Source: Desulfobacterales bacterium HSG16 | GTDB lineage: Bacteria > Desulfobacterota > Desulfobacteria > Desulfobacterales > HSG16 | Length of the DNA: 32,974 nt | NCBI GenBank assembly: GCA_030377965.1 | Contig: JAUCGE010000028.1 | Coordinates: forward strand, 1-32,974 | Direction: 5' to 3' | Part shown: positions 25,696 through 32,974 of the stretch, in pieces | How positions within the stretch are numbered: position 1 is the stretch's first letter | Layout of the letters: the number at the start of each line of letters is the position of its first letter | Made by a program: the position numbers and the translations under genes | Notes under the pieces: generated by a model | The model's input: the letters and a program-made list of their open reading frames with translations, nothing else | Told to the model about the DNA's origin: nothing | Database searches by the model: none

Positions 25696-28600
25696 ATGAA
25701 AATCGAAAGACTTGATCTTATCGCATTCGGCCCTTTCACTGATCAGCATCTGGATTTAACCGCCGGAAACTTCGGCCTGCACATGATTTACGGACCTAAC
25801 GAAGCAGGAAAAAGCACGGCTCTGCGAGGTCTTGGATATCTGCTTTTCGGATTTCCATCACGAGTTTCCGACAATTTTCTTCATCCCTATCCCAGACTGA
25901 GAGTGGGCGGATCATTTAAAAACAGCGATTTAAGCGTACTTGATGTGGTTCGGCGCAAAGCCAATGTCAACTCTCTTTTGACACCGGACGAAAAAGAGGT
26001 GATCGACGAATCCGTTTTCAGGCAATTTTTTACGGGAATGGATAAGGAAATTTTTTTTTCCATGTTCGGCATTGATCACGAGTCTCTGGTGGAAGGAGGC
26101 CGTGAGATAATAACTGGAGACGGGGAAATAGGCAAAATCCTGTTTTCGGCAGGAGCTGGCATCAAAGGACTTCATAAACTTCAAAAAGAGCTTTCAGCAG
26201 AATGTGAGACTCTTTTCAAGCCGTCTGGAAAAATTCCACGGATAAACAAATCCATTTCATCGCTTAGATCCATCCGTAAAACCATTGAAGATGTACGTCT
26301 TCCCGAACAGAAATGGGTGGAACATGACCGTGTACTCAAAGATGTAAAATTACAAAAAGAATCTGTGGATTCACGCATAAAAACTCTTTCAGCCAGCCAT
26401 CATCGCCTTTCAAGAATAGTCCGGGCGCTGCCTGCAATTGCCAGGAGAAGTCAGATTCAAAACGAAGTGAAAGATCTTGGAAAAACTGTAATACTGCCCG
26501 CTGATTTCCGCAAAATACGGATCAAAGCACAAACAGACCTTAAAATCGCAGGCAGCCATGAGAAAGAGTCTGCATTCAATATTGAGGAAATAAAGACAAG
26601 ACTTGAAAAACTCGATATTCCTGATCGCCTGATCGAAAAAGCCGAAGATATCAAAGAACTTTATCAGGAGATGGGATCTGTCAAGAAAGCAGAAAAAGAC
26701 CGCATCATGATATCTGGACTTAAGAGCAGTCTTATGGCGGATGCAAGGGAAATTTTGTCGGAACTCAGGCCAGAATTACAAATTGAGAACGCAAAACAGA
26801 TCCGCCTGGAAAAAGCTCATGCCGTTCAAATCAGAGAACTGGCAGCAAAATATGAAAGACTCATTGCCCGGAAACAGAATATCCGGGAAAAAATCGATGA
26901 TATCACATTCAAAAAAAACGATATCCACAGGCAGTTTGACAGTCTGCCCGCACCTCATCCAACAGGCGATCTTGGCAGAACCTTAGAGCATGCCCGCCAG
27001 TATGGAGACATTGAGTCCCATTTTATGGCAGAACAGAAGGAATTTCAAAGGCAGAAACAAAATATACTCATAGCTCTTGATAATATGCCTTTCTGGACGG
27101 GAAATCTTTCAGAACTGGAAAAATTGTCTGTAATACCTGACGAGACCATTGATTATTTCGAGGATCATATTAATCGCGCAGAAGATACCACCCGAAATCT
27201 GATACGGGAAAAAACTGCCACAGACAGTAAAATTCTTCAAATAGATAGTAAAATAAGCAAGCTGAGTCTGGAACAGGAAGTGCCAACAGAACAGGATCTT
27301 CAAAAATCTCGTGATGTCAGAAATTCTTTCTGGGCGGATATTCTGCAATCATTGAAAAATCAAATATCTGTTTCTGACGAATCTTTACAGATATTTGCCA
27401 AAAGTCTCCGCCATGCAGATATGATTGCAGATCGACTGCGCCGGGAGGCTGACAGAGTTGCTAGAAAAGCTGCTCTGATTTCCGAAAAAGCAAAATTTCT
27501 GGCACAGGCCGGACAACTTGAGATCAGCTCACAATCCGCTGCGGAAGAAGTGGAAAAGTTAAAAAATGAATGGATCAGCCTCTGGAAGAATCTGGAAAAA
27601 AATATGGGGAAGACTTCCCGTGCATGCATAACCCCCAGGTCTCCCCGTGAAATGCGCAGCTGGACAAAAAAACAGATCGTCCTGATAAAAAGTGGGGCAG
27701 AATTGAGGGCGCAGAAGGAAAAAGTCGATGGTATAAAAGCTATGATCGATAACCTGAAACATCAGGTTAAAGAATGTCTCTTTCTGTTCGACAATGAGCT
27801 TGGCGATAAAATGAAAAAGCAGGAGTTGTCCCTGGCAGATCTTCTGGAAACAGGTACAGCAATCGTGGAAAGATCATCTCATATCCTTGCCGAACGGAAC
27901 CGCTTGTCAAAAGAGATCAGGGAAAAAGAAAAAGAGCTGGAGCAAGGAAAAAATCAGGAAAAACGAAGTGAAGATTCTCGTAAAAAATGGCGTACTCAAT
28001 GGGCGCAGGCAGTAATTTCCATAGGACTCGGACCTGAAGCCAGCCCGGGCCAGGCAAGCGCTGTCATGGACGAGATAAAAACTCTTTTTGACAAGCTGAA
28101 AGAAGCTGAAATTCTAACAAAACGAATCGAAGGAATAGACAGAGATGCCATGATTTTTGCGGGAAAAATCCGGGAATTTGTTGCAACATACACCCCGGAC
28201 ATGTCCGAATCTTCCCAAAACCCTCAAAAACTTGCGGAAGCTTTGAATAACAGGCTTTCTGACGCAGTGGCCGCAGCAGGGGAAAAAAACGCTCTTTTAA
28301 AACGCCTGAATCAGGAAACAATACGCTTTGAAAAGGCAAAAAATCAGATAACGGAAAAAAATGCCATGCTGTCAGCCATGTGCGAAACTGCCGGATGCTC
28401 TCGATATAATGAGCTTCCAGGAGCTGAAGATCGTTCGGATCAGCATATCAGACTGAACGTTCAACAAGATCAGGTTCAAAAAGAACTTCTGGAATTGAGC
28501 GGGGGCCGGGATATTAAGTCTTTTATAATGGAAGCAGAACAGGAAAATCCAGATGTAATAGAGACTGAAATAAAACGGCTGGAAGAACAAATCGAAGAGG

Positions 28601-29247
28601 CAGGCCGGGAAAAATCGGATGTGGATCAGACCATAGGAAAAGAATCTGAGATACTCAAGCAGATGGACGGTAATGCGCGTGCAGCGGATCTTGCAGAAGA
28701 AATACAGCAGCAGATGGCCATACTTCAAAAAGATTCCGAGCAGTACGCCAGGCTTCGTCTTGCGTCAACAGTACTTTTACGAGGGATAGAATTGTACCGT
28801 GAAAAAAATCAGGGACCGGTACTCAGAATGACCAATGAGCTGTTTGCGGAATTGACCCTCGGATCGTTTGACGGTATCAGGCTTGAGCCTGGTGATAAAG
28901 GCAATACCATACTGGTGGGCATTCGCTCGGATACAAAAGAAGCGGTGCCAGTGGGAGGCATGAGTGAAGGAAGCGCTGATCAGCTATACCTGGCTGTACG
29001 ACTGGCAAGCCTTGAATCCTGGCTTGACAGAAACGAAGCCATCCCTCTCATAGTAGATGACATCCTGATCCAGTTCGATGATGAACGCGCTCTTGCAGCA
29101 CTTCAGATACTGGCCAGATTGTCTGCAAAAACCCAGGTAATATTTTTTACTCATCATATGCATCTTGTCAAACTGGCTGAAGAGCATATACCAGCAGATG
29201 TCTTGTTTTCCCACAATCTTTTTTCCAGGCATCGAAAAAAAGCTTAA
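25696..29247 (+). CDS. Rad50/SbcC-like ATPase (YhaN family)
   Basis: This 1183-aa protein has the split-ATPase layout of SMC-like proteins. The N-terminal lobe has FGPFTDQHLDL and Walker A YGPNEAGKST (~33-42), then HPYPRLRVGGSF and FFTGMDKEIFFSMFGIDHE, typical of the YhaN branch. About 800 residues of heptad-rich coiled coil follow. The C-terminal lobe has the signature VGGMSEGSADQLYLAVRLAS, Walker B IPLIVDDILIQFDDE and an H-loop FFTHHMH. I see no Cys-x-x-Cys zinc hook in the middle of the coiled coil. Length is at the upper end for the family. With the preceding nuclease it should act in DNA end processing or repair, or possibly defence. Confidence 0.92.
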   Translation: MKIERLDLIAFGPFTDQHLDLTAGNFGLHMIYGPNEAGKSTALRGLGYLLFGFPSRVSDNFLHPYPRLRVGGSFKNSDLSVLDVVRRKANVNSLLTPDEKEVIDESVFRQFFTGMDKEIFFSMFGIDHESLVEGGREIITGDGEIGKILFSAGAGIKGLHKLQKELSAECETLFKPSGKIPRINKSISSLRSIRKTIEDVRLPEQKWVEHDRVLKDVKLQKESVDSRIKTLSASHHRLSRIVRALPAIARRSQIQNEVKDLGKTVILPADFRKIRIKAQTDLKIAGSHEKESAFNIEEIKTRLEKLDIPDRLIEKAEDIKELYQEMGSVKKAEKDRIMISGLKSSLMADAREILSELRPELQIENAKQIRLEKAHAVQIRELAAKYERLIARKQNIREKIDDITFKKNDIHRQFDSLPAPHPTGDLGRTLEHARQYGDIESHFMAEQKEFQRQKQNILIALDNMPFWTGNLSELEKLSVIPDETIDYFEDHINRAEDTTRNLIREKTATDSKILQIDSKISKLSLEQEVPTEQDLQKSRDVRNSFWADILQSLKNQISVSDESLQIFAKSLRHADMIADRLRREADRVARKAALISEKAKFLAQAGQLEISSQSAAEEVEKLKNEWISLWKNLEKNMGKTSRACITPRSPREMRSWTKKQIVLIKSGAELRAQKEKVDGIKAMIDNLKHQVKECLFLFDNELGDKMKKQELSLADLLETGTAIVERSSHILAERNRLSKEIREKEKELEQGKNQEKRSEDSRKKWRTQWAQAVISIGLGPEASPGQASAVMDEIKTLFDKLKEAEILTKRIEGIDRDAMIFAGKIREFVATYTPDMSESSQNPQKLAEALNNRLSDAVAAAGEKNALLKRLNQETIRFEKAKNQITEKNAMLSAMCETAGCSRYNELPGAEDRSDQHIRLNVQQDQVQKELLELSGGRDIKSFIMEAEQENPDVIETEIKRLEEQIEEAGREKSDVDQTIGKESEILKQMDGNARAADLAEEIQQQMAILQKDSEQYARLRLASTVLLRGIELYREKNQGPVLRMTNELFAELTLGSFDGIRLEPGDKGNTILVGIRSDTKEAVPVGGMSEGSADQLYLAVRLASLESWLDRNEAIPLIVDDILIQFDDERALAALQILARLSAKTQVIFFTHHMHLVKLAEEHIPADVLFSHNLFSRHRKKA

Positions 29248-29353
29248 CAAAATCGAATCAATGTGCAAAGATGATTTTTATGCAGCTGCATGAATTATCT
29301 GAATCGGAAAGACATGATATCATTTAATACTTTTATTTGGTGGTAGATAAAAA

Positions 29354-30118
29354 ATGGAATATATCCCTAAAATTCTGATCGTTGACGATGAACCTTCCAT
29401 CTGCCTGTGTTTCAAGGAGCTTTTTGAACAGGAAGGCTATAAGACACAGACCGCAGGCAGTGGCATGAAGGGTGTCGAACATATGAACAACGAACATTAT
29501 GATGTGGTATTTTTAGATGTTTTCCTGCCTGATGTGGATGGATACCGACTTCTGGAATACATCAAAAAAAACAGCCCGGACACAATGGTCATCATCATTA
29601 CAGGGTATGCTTCCATCGAATCATGTTCAAATGCTTTCAGGAAAGGGGCCTATGATTTCCTGAGAAAACCAATCAGCAACACGGAAATTTTAAAAGCCCT
29701 GGAAAATGCGATCGGTCATAAAAAACTGATGATTGAAAACAGATATGCCAGAACAGCACTTTCATTATCTGAAAAAAAATATCGTATTCTCTTTGAAAAA
29801 ACACCAGTTGGAATGGCTCTGATAAACACAAAAGCCCTTATAATTGATGCCAATACCCTTATGGGAGATATGGTAGGATATACTCTGGAAGAAATGAAAA
29901 AAATGACTTTTGACCGTATCTGCAAAGATACCGACCTTTGCAGAAAATGGATTGTCTCACTTGATGAGCAGGAGGGAGCATGTCTTCAAAACCGCTCTAT
30001 CGACTTAAAGCATAAGAATGGACATATGATATCAGTGCTGATCAACATGGATCTTGTCGAAATGGATGGAAAACAAGTAATACTCACTTCTGTCAGGGAT
30101 GTTTCCGATACCAGATAG
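29354..30118 (+). CDS. Response regulator receiver - PAS protein, possibly truncated
   Basis: This 254-aa protein has a receiver (~5-125: LIVDDEPSICLC, phospho-Asp in FLDVFLPDVDGY, Thr in ITGYAS, Lys in LRKPI). A short helix and one PAS domain (~140-250: YRILFEKTPVGMALIN, LMGDMVGYTLEEM, VRDVSDTR) follow. Proteins of this design usually go on to a kinase, GGDEF or other output after the closing D-x-(S/T) of PAS, whereas here a TAG comes at once. Just 8 bp further on begins a 50-bp repeat that borders an inserted-looking gene, so the output domain may have been lost. It might instead be a natural receiver-PAS adaptor. The ribosome binding site is weak (GGTGGTAG). Confidence 0.85.
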   Translation: MEYIPKILIVDDEPSICLCFKELFEQEGYKTQTAGSGMKGVEHMNNEHYDVVFLDVFLPDVDGYRLLEYIKKNSPDTMVIIITGYASIESCSNAFRKGAYDFLRKPISNTEILKALENAIGHKKLMIENRYARTALSLSEKKYRILFEKTPVGMALINTKALIIDANTLMGDMVGYTLEEMKKMTFDRICKDTDLCRKWIVSLDEQEGACLQNRSIDLKHKNGHMISVLINMDLVEMDGKQVILTSVRDVSDTR

Positions 30119-30126
30119 ATCTCGTG

Positions 30127-30176
30127 TCACCTGGCAATACGTATTTTTTTTGCAACACGCCCCCATAAATCCCCGA
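30127..30176. repeat. 50-bp direct repeat, left copy
   Basis: The segment from TCACCTGGCAATACGTATTT to CCCATAAATCCCCGA is identical to 31767-31816 in the same orientation, and the flanking bases differ. It contains the palindrome AATACGTATT. Read on the minus strand, both copies encode the same tail, GDLWGRVAKKIRIAR followed by a stop. In this copy no start codon precedes that tail. Confidence 0.93.
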
Positions 30177-30338
30177 ACGCTGGATACCAATGAAATTCCT
30201 GGTTTGGTTTTTACAAATTCAAAAGAGGGCGGATGGTGGCATCGGTGGTGAGTACCTCCCAAGGATTTAATCCATCGAATGTTTAAAAAAACAACGGCAG
30301 GACATCATAGACTTCCATGGGCGAGAAAAAGTTTGGAA

Positions 30339-31658
30339 TTATACCATTCGTTTAGCCAGTCTGGCCCTGATGACAAAGGTCAACACCACGCCTATGATCA
30401 AAAAAACACCAGCGATGAAAAAAGAGGTATTGTATGATCCGGTTTTGCTGGCCAGCATTTGAGACAGCCGGCTCATGATGAATCCGCCTACACCCCAGGC
30501 AGTGAAAACCATGCCGTAGTTGATACCGAAGTTTTTCAGGCCCCACAAGGTTTTGGTGAACAGGGGAAACAGGGAAAGATTGGTGCCGTAATTAAAGCCG
30601 ATAAAAGTGGCCAGAAGGACCAGCAGCACGGCACTGTCAGCACCGATGATTTTGCCCCCCGCAAACATCAGCAGAGCCTGAAAAGAGAGCATGATGGCCA
30701 AGGTGGTGATAGGGCCGATTTTATCAGTCAGAATACCAGCAATGATACGTCCTCCAGCATTGCCGATGGCCATGATGGCCACCACCAAAAAAGCCATTTC
30801 CCCCATACTGGCCTTGGCCATGCCAGCCACGCTGCCAATGACCATCAATCCTGAACCGGCACCCACTAGATAGATCAGCCAGAGGATATAAAAATCAATG
30901 GTTTTAAGCATTTGGGAGGGTTTCATGTCCACGGTAGCAGGCAGGTTTTTTTTTGCTTTGGATTGGACTAAGTTTTCATCCATGAACCAACCAGCGAAAC
31001 TGGATTCATAGCTGATGATGTCCTCCAGGCTCACCTCTGGAGATTTGGGTCTGGGGGGTGTGAATTTGGGCGGGGGATTCACCAGAAAAAGGGATGCCCC
31101 GCAGACCACGAAAATAAACGCCACCCCGAAAAACAGCATGGATTGTTGCAGGCCCCAAACGCCCAAAAGGTATTTGGCCAAAGGTGCGATATATACCGAT
31201 GCCAGGCCGAATCCGGAAACTACCAGGCCTGCGATCAGACCGGTTTTTTCAGGGGCGAACCATTTCAGGGCTGGTGGGGTGGCTGAGGAATACCCAAATC
31301 CGATACCCATGCCCACCAATACACCAAATCCGATAATCCAGGAACCATAGTCAGAGGTTTGGGAGATCCAGATAAAGCCGATTCCCACCAAAATACCGCC
31401 CATCATGCCAGTGATCCGGGGACCAAATTTATCCTGACATTTACCTGCCAGAATCATGGAAAACGCAAAAACCAGACAACAAACCGCATAAGGATCATTG
31501 ATGGTGGCCGGATCCCATTGGAAAGCCCCGCCTTGTTCAATGGAGGTTTTAATGGCACTTTTGAAAATACTCCAGGTGTAAAGAATACCCAAAGCCAAAT
31601 TGATGACCACTCCGGCACTGGTTACCGTCCATCCCTTGTTTTTGATCGTTTCCGCCAT
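30339..31658 (-). CDS. OFA-family MFS organic-anion transporter
   Basis: This protein of about 439 aa has twelve predicted membrane helices in two halves separated by a charged cytoplasmic loop (~195-255). I start at ATG 31658 because AAGGGA lies 8 nt upstream; a TTG six codons earlier is less likely. Family features include an opening NKGWTVTSAGVVINLALGIL, CLVFAFSMILAGKCQDKFGP and GIGFGYSSATPPALKWF. These are typical of the oxalate:formate antiporter (OFA) family, which moves small carboxylates such as oxalate, formate, lactate or pyruvate across the inner membrane. The actual substrate is not readable. The gene has higher GC than its neighbours and lies between two 50-bp direct repeats, so it was probably acquired as a unit. 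Confidence 0.9.
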   Translation of the reverse strand: MAETIKNKGWTVTSAGVVINLALGILYTWSIFKSAIKTSIEQGGAFQWDPATINDPYAVCCLVFAFSMILAGKCQDKFGPRITGMMGGILVGIGFIWISQTSDYGSWIIGFGVLVGMGIGFGYSSATPPALKWFAPEKTGLIAGLVVSGFGLASVYIAPLAKYLLGVWGLQQSMLFFGVAFIFVVCGASLFLVNPPPKFTPPRPKSPEVSLEDIISYESSFAGWFMDENLVQSKAKKNLPATVDMKPSQMLKTIDFYILWLIYLVGAGSGLMVIGSVAGMAKASMGEMAFLVVAIMAIGNAGGRIIAGILTDKIGPITTLAIMLSFQALLMFAGGKIIGADSAVLLVLLATFIGFNYGTNLSLFPLFTKTLWGLKNFGINYGMVFTAWGVGGFIMSRLSQMLASKTGSYNTSFFIAGVFLIIGVVLTFVIRARLAKRMV

Positions 31659-31766
31659 TGGTTTGTCCCTTTCCAAATATTCCAGGTTTGTTATGGATGA
31701 AAAATTATTTTTTTAGCAATATGGAGAATTTGAGATTGGGTGTCAAGTGTGAATTGATGGTACTTA

Positions 31767-31816
31767 TCACCTGGCAATACGTATTTTTTTTGCAACACGC
31801 CCCCATAAATCCCCGA
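31767..31816. repeat. 50-bp direct repeat, right copy
   Basis: Identical to 30127-30176 in sequence and orientation, with the starts of the copies 1640 bp apart. Here the repeat forms the last 15 codons and stop of a small minus-strand reading frame, suggesting that this is the original location and that the left copy arose when the intervening gene was acquired. Confidence 0.93.
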
Positions 31817-31898
31817 TTTCTTCTATCTTGAAGAAAAATCCAAGACCTGCAAAAATAGCTGCAAATAAAAGGCTGATAATTATGGAACAAAAAGTCAT
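31767..31898 (-). CDS. Possible 43-residue single-pass membrane peptide
   Basis: From ATG 31898 the minus strand encodes a hydrophobic segment (MTFCSIIISLLFAAIFAGLG, then FFFKIEEI) and a basic tail GDLWGRVAKKIRIAR. This would make a single transmembrane helix with a positively charged cytoplasmic end. ACGGGAAAA upstream is a passable ribosome binding site, and an in-frame TGA further upstream limits the frame. The tail lies entirely within the 50-bp repeat. It may be a genuine small membrane protein or the 3' remnant of a longer element. I know of no family match. Confidence 0.35.
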   Translation of the reverse strand: MTFCSIIISLLFAAIFAGLGFFFKIEEIGDLWGRVAKKIRIAR

Positions 31899-31939
31899 TT
31901 TTCCCGTAAAGATATCTTTGCATCATGAATTATAAAAAA

Positions 31940-31968
31940 TTGACATCTGAAAACAAACAATGTATCTG
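31940..31968 (+). promoter_or_regulatory. Possible promoter of the ART-like operon
   Basis: A perfect TTGACA (31940-31945) is followed by a 17-nt spacer and TATCTG (31963-31968), a weak -10 matching only its first three bases. It lies just upstream of the first possible start of the ART-like gene (GTG 31993). No operator dyad is obvious. Confidence 0.3.
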
Positions 31969-31992
31969 GAAGAATGTTGATAATAATAGTTT

Positions 31993-32667
31993 GTGGTAAA
32001 CTATGTATGGCTAACAAGAGATGACGCGTGGTTTGTTTTTAAAATGATTGATACCGATTCTGTTGAATATGTTGGTTCCCATGGAACGACCGTAACGAAG
32101 TATTTAGATATCAAAAAAAACGGTTTCAGGTTGGGAAGCGGAGTGCGTGGTAAGGGAATATATTTTTGGGAAAACAATGTTTATGCAAAAGATTTAGCTT
32201 TTGCGTGGTATGTTACGGCTACAAGACAAAAAGATAGCCCATATAGAAATGATCAGAAAAAAGAATGTGCGATCATTTGGGCTATATTAGATGCTGATAA
32301 AGATGAAATAATTGATTTTAATAGTAAAATATATCGAGATCAAATTTTAAATTTGATAAAAAATTTAAAATGTGACGATAATAGAGAAGGAGCTTATAAG
32401 CTATATGACACCTGTATAGATATGATTGAAGCAGAATTGGGTTATAAAATAAAATTTATTATTACAGAGGTGTATCCGCCAACAGGCAAACTTCGTATTT
32501 TTCCAACACAAATGTATGGGATGGCTCCATGCCTTGTTGCAAGAGAACCATCATGTATTAACCTATTGTCATGTGACATCATTAAGCAATTTAATGTGTA
32601 CGATAACATTGCTGTAAATCAAGTATTAGAGGAGATCAAAAATGAGACACAGCCAAAAAGTGCATGA
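31993..32667 (+). CDS. ADP-ribosyltransferase-like protein, probable toxin
   Basis: The protein is up to 224 aa, starting at GTG 31993. ATG 32044 is an equally plausible start, giving 207 aa. Neither has a clear ribosome binding site. The region VEYVGSHGTTVTKYLDIKKN, then GSGVRGKGIYFWENNVYAKD, matches the NAD-binding core of PARP-like ARTs: a strand ending in HGT, a helix and 'GF', then G-x-G-I-Y-F with an acidic residue, followed by an A..FA helix. His (SHGT) and Tyr (GIYF) would be the H and Y of an H-Y-[EDQ] triad. The third residue is not certain. Stand-alone small ARTs in bacteria are often toxins that modify cell proteins or nucleic acids. The next gene overlaps by 26 bp, as in toxin-antitoxin pairs. 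The AT-rich composition suggests transfer. Confidence 0.6.
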   Translation: MVNYVWLTRDDAWFVFKMIDTDSVEYVGSHGTTVTKYLDIKKNGFRLGSGVRGKGIYFWENNVYAKDLAFAWYVTATRQKDSPYRNDQKKECAIIWAILDADKDEIIDFNSKIYRDQILNLIKNLKCDDNREGAYKLYDTCIDMIEAELGYKIKFIITEVYPPTGKLRIFPTQMYGMAPCLVAREPSCINLLSCDIIKQFNVYDNIAVNQVLEEIKNETQPKSA

Positions 32668-32914
32668 TGCAATGCAAAAGGTTTTTGATAAACTTTTGGT
32701 TTTAACTCCACAGGAACTATCTGAAATATTAGAAAAACGCGAAATTGGTCCAATAGGCCACTTGATGCGTGAAACTGGAACTATGGATGCGTTATACGAG
32801 CAAAACAACTATAGCGTTCACTCTTTGATTCGTATAGAAAGCCTCTCCTCTCATCAAAAAAACGATGGATATATCATTTCAAACACAGAAGATGATTGGT
32901 TGGAAGCAGCATGA
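32642..32914 (+). CDS. 90-aa protein overlapping the ART-like gene, candidate antitoxin
   Basis: This small, soluble, helical, acidic protein (KVHDAMQKVFDKLLVLTPQE, then LSEILEKREIGPIGHLMRET) has no visible helix-turn-helix. AGAGGAGATCAAAA before ATG 32642 is a strong ribosome binding site inside the preceding gene. Its start overlaps the ART-like gene by 26 bp and its stop overlaps the next ATG by 4 bp (ATGA), so all three genes should be translated as a unit. Size and position suggest an antitoxin or immunity protein, but I recognise no family. Confidence 0.6.
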   Translation: MRHSQKVHDAMQKVFDKLLVLTPQELSEILEKREIGPIGHLMRETGTMDALYEQNNYSVHSLIRIESLSSHQKNDGYIISNTEDDWLEAA

Positions 32915-32974
32915 AATCTGAATATAAATTTGAAGCGTATAAGATTGACACGTTAAGCCTTGCTATGGATAAAA
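32911..32974 (+). CDS. Start of a third operon gene (cut by window edge), perhaps SecB-like
   Basis: Only the first 21 codons are present: MKSEYKFEAYKIDTLSLAMD and so on. The ATG shares ATGA with the stop of the preceding gene, indicating coupling. The alternating pattern 'YKF.AYKID.LS..M' resembles the first strands of SecB-like chaperones, which occur as third genes of toxin-antitoxin-chaperone operons. With so little sequence this is only a guess. Confidence 0.4.
   Translation, partial: MKSEYKFEAYKIDTLSLAMDK

Larger units (their letters stand above)
31677..31992. other. Gap between the MFS gene and the ART-like gene
   Basis: This stretch of ~315 bp contains the right copy of the 50-bp repeat, a possible 43-residue membrane peptide on the minus strand (31767-31898) and a TTGACA box at 31940. 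Composition drops from the GC-richer MFS gene to AT-rich sequence. I see no other gene and no tRNA that could have served as an attachment site. Confidence 0.6.

Noticed and set aside
29280-29291. 12-bp palindrome ATGCAGCTGCAT upstream of the receiver-PAS gene
   Set aside because: Perfect but short and isolated. Such palindromes occur by chance in a window of this size and no second copy was seen.
1-32974. tRNA or rRNA genes, prophage modules or complete insertion sequences
   Set aside because: None was recognised on either strand. There are no transposase, integrase or phage structural motifs.

Overview
The window looks like chromosomal DNA of a Gram-negative, probably anaerobic deltaproteobacterium (Desulfobacterota, Desulfobacteraceae-like). 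This is an inference from several features together: a GspA/GspB (ExeA/ExeB) pair, hybrid histidine kinases and stand-alone receivers, an OFA-family organic-anion transporter, and a small AhpD-like protein whose active site reads Cys-x-x-UGA, the signature of a selenoprotein. Most of the window is moderately AT-rich. Two segments have visibly different composition: a GC-rich insert near 11.7-12.4 kb and the MFS gene at 30.3-31.7 kb. The right edge is more AT-rich.

Layout. 1-720: tail of an unknown gene overlapping a frameshifted HEPN-like gene. 800-2256: AhpD-like selenoprotein gene and a secreted VWA protein. 2388-5042 (minus): small hypothetical protein and a membrane hybrid kinase with three receiver modules, one degenerate. 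5219-10706: gspA (with nine 30-bp in-frame tandem repeats), gspB and a membrane-anchored TPR protein, likely concerned with secretin or envelope assembly. 10741-11814: reverse transcriptase with an FMDD active site, whose last ~30 codons run into foreign DNA carrying an antisense PEP-CTERM gene with an internal TGA. 12849-15349 (minus): 2-hydroxyacid dehydrogenase and succinate-semialdehyde dehydrogenase.

15607-24337 is a signalling block on one strand: receiver-PP2C phosphatase, RsbW-like kinase, a four-module receiver / NrtA-like binding domain / HATPase / STAS protein, CheA, and a chemoreceptor with three CHASE3-like sensor modules. It appears to place RsbU/W/V-type partner switching next to a chemosensory kinase, with no cheW, cheR, cheB or separate cheY in the window. 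It is followed by a YhaO/YhaN-type (Mre11/Rad50-like) pair and a receiver-PAS protein.

30119-31992: a minus-strand OFA transporter gene lies between two identical 50-bp direct repeats, suggesting insertion by recombination. 31993-32974: an AT-rich overlapping gene set begins, with an ADP-ribosyltransferase-like protein, a 90-aa protein and a third gene cut by the window edge. It resembles a toxin-antitoxin operon, possibly with a SecB-like chaperone.

No tRNA, rRNA, CRISPR array or recognisable transposase was seen. Family names come from motif recognition by eye and none has been checked by database search.
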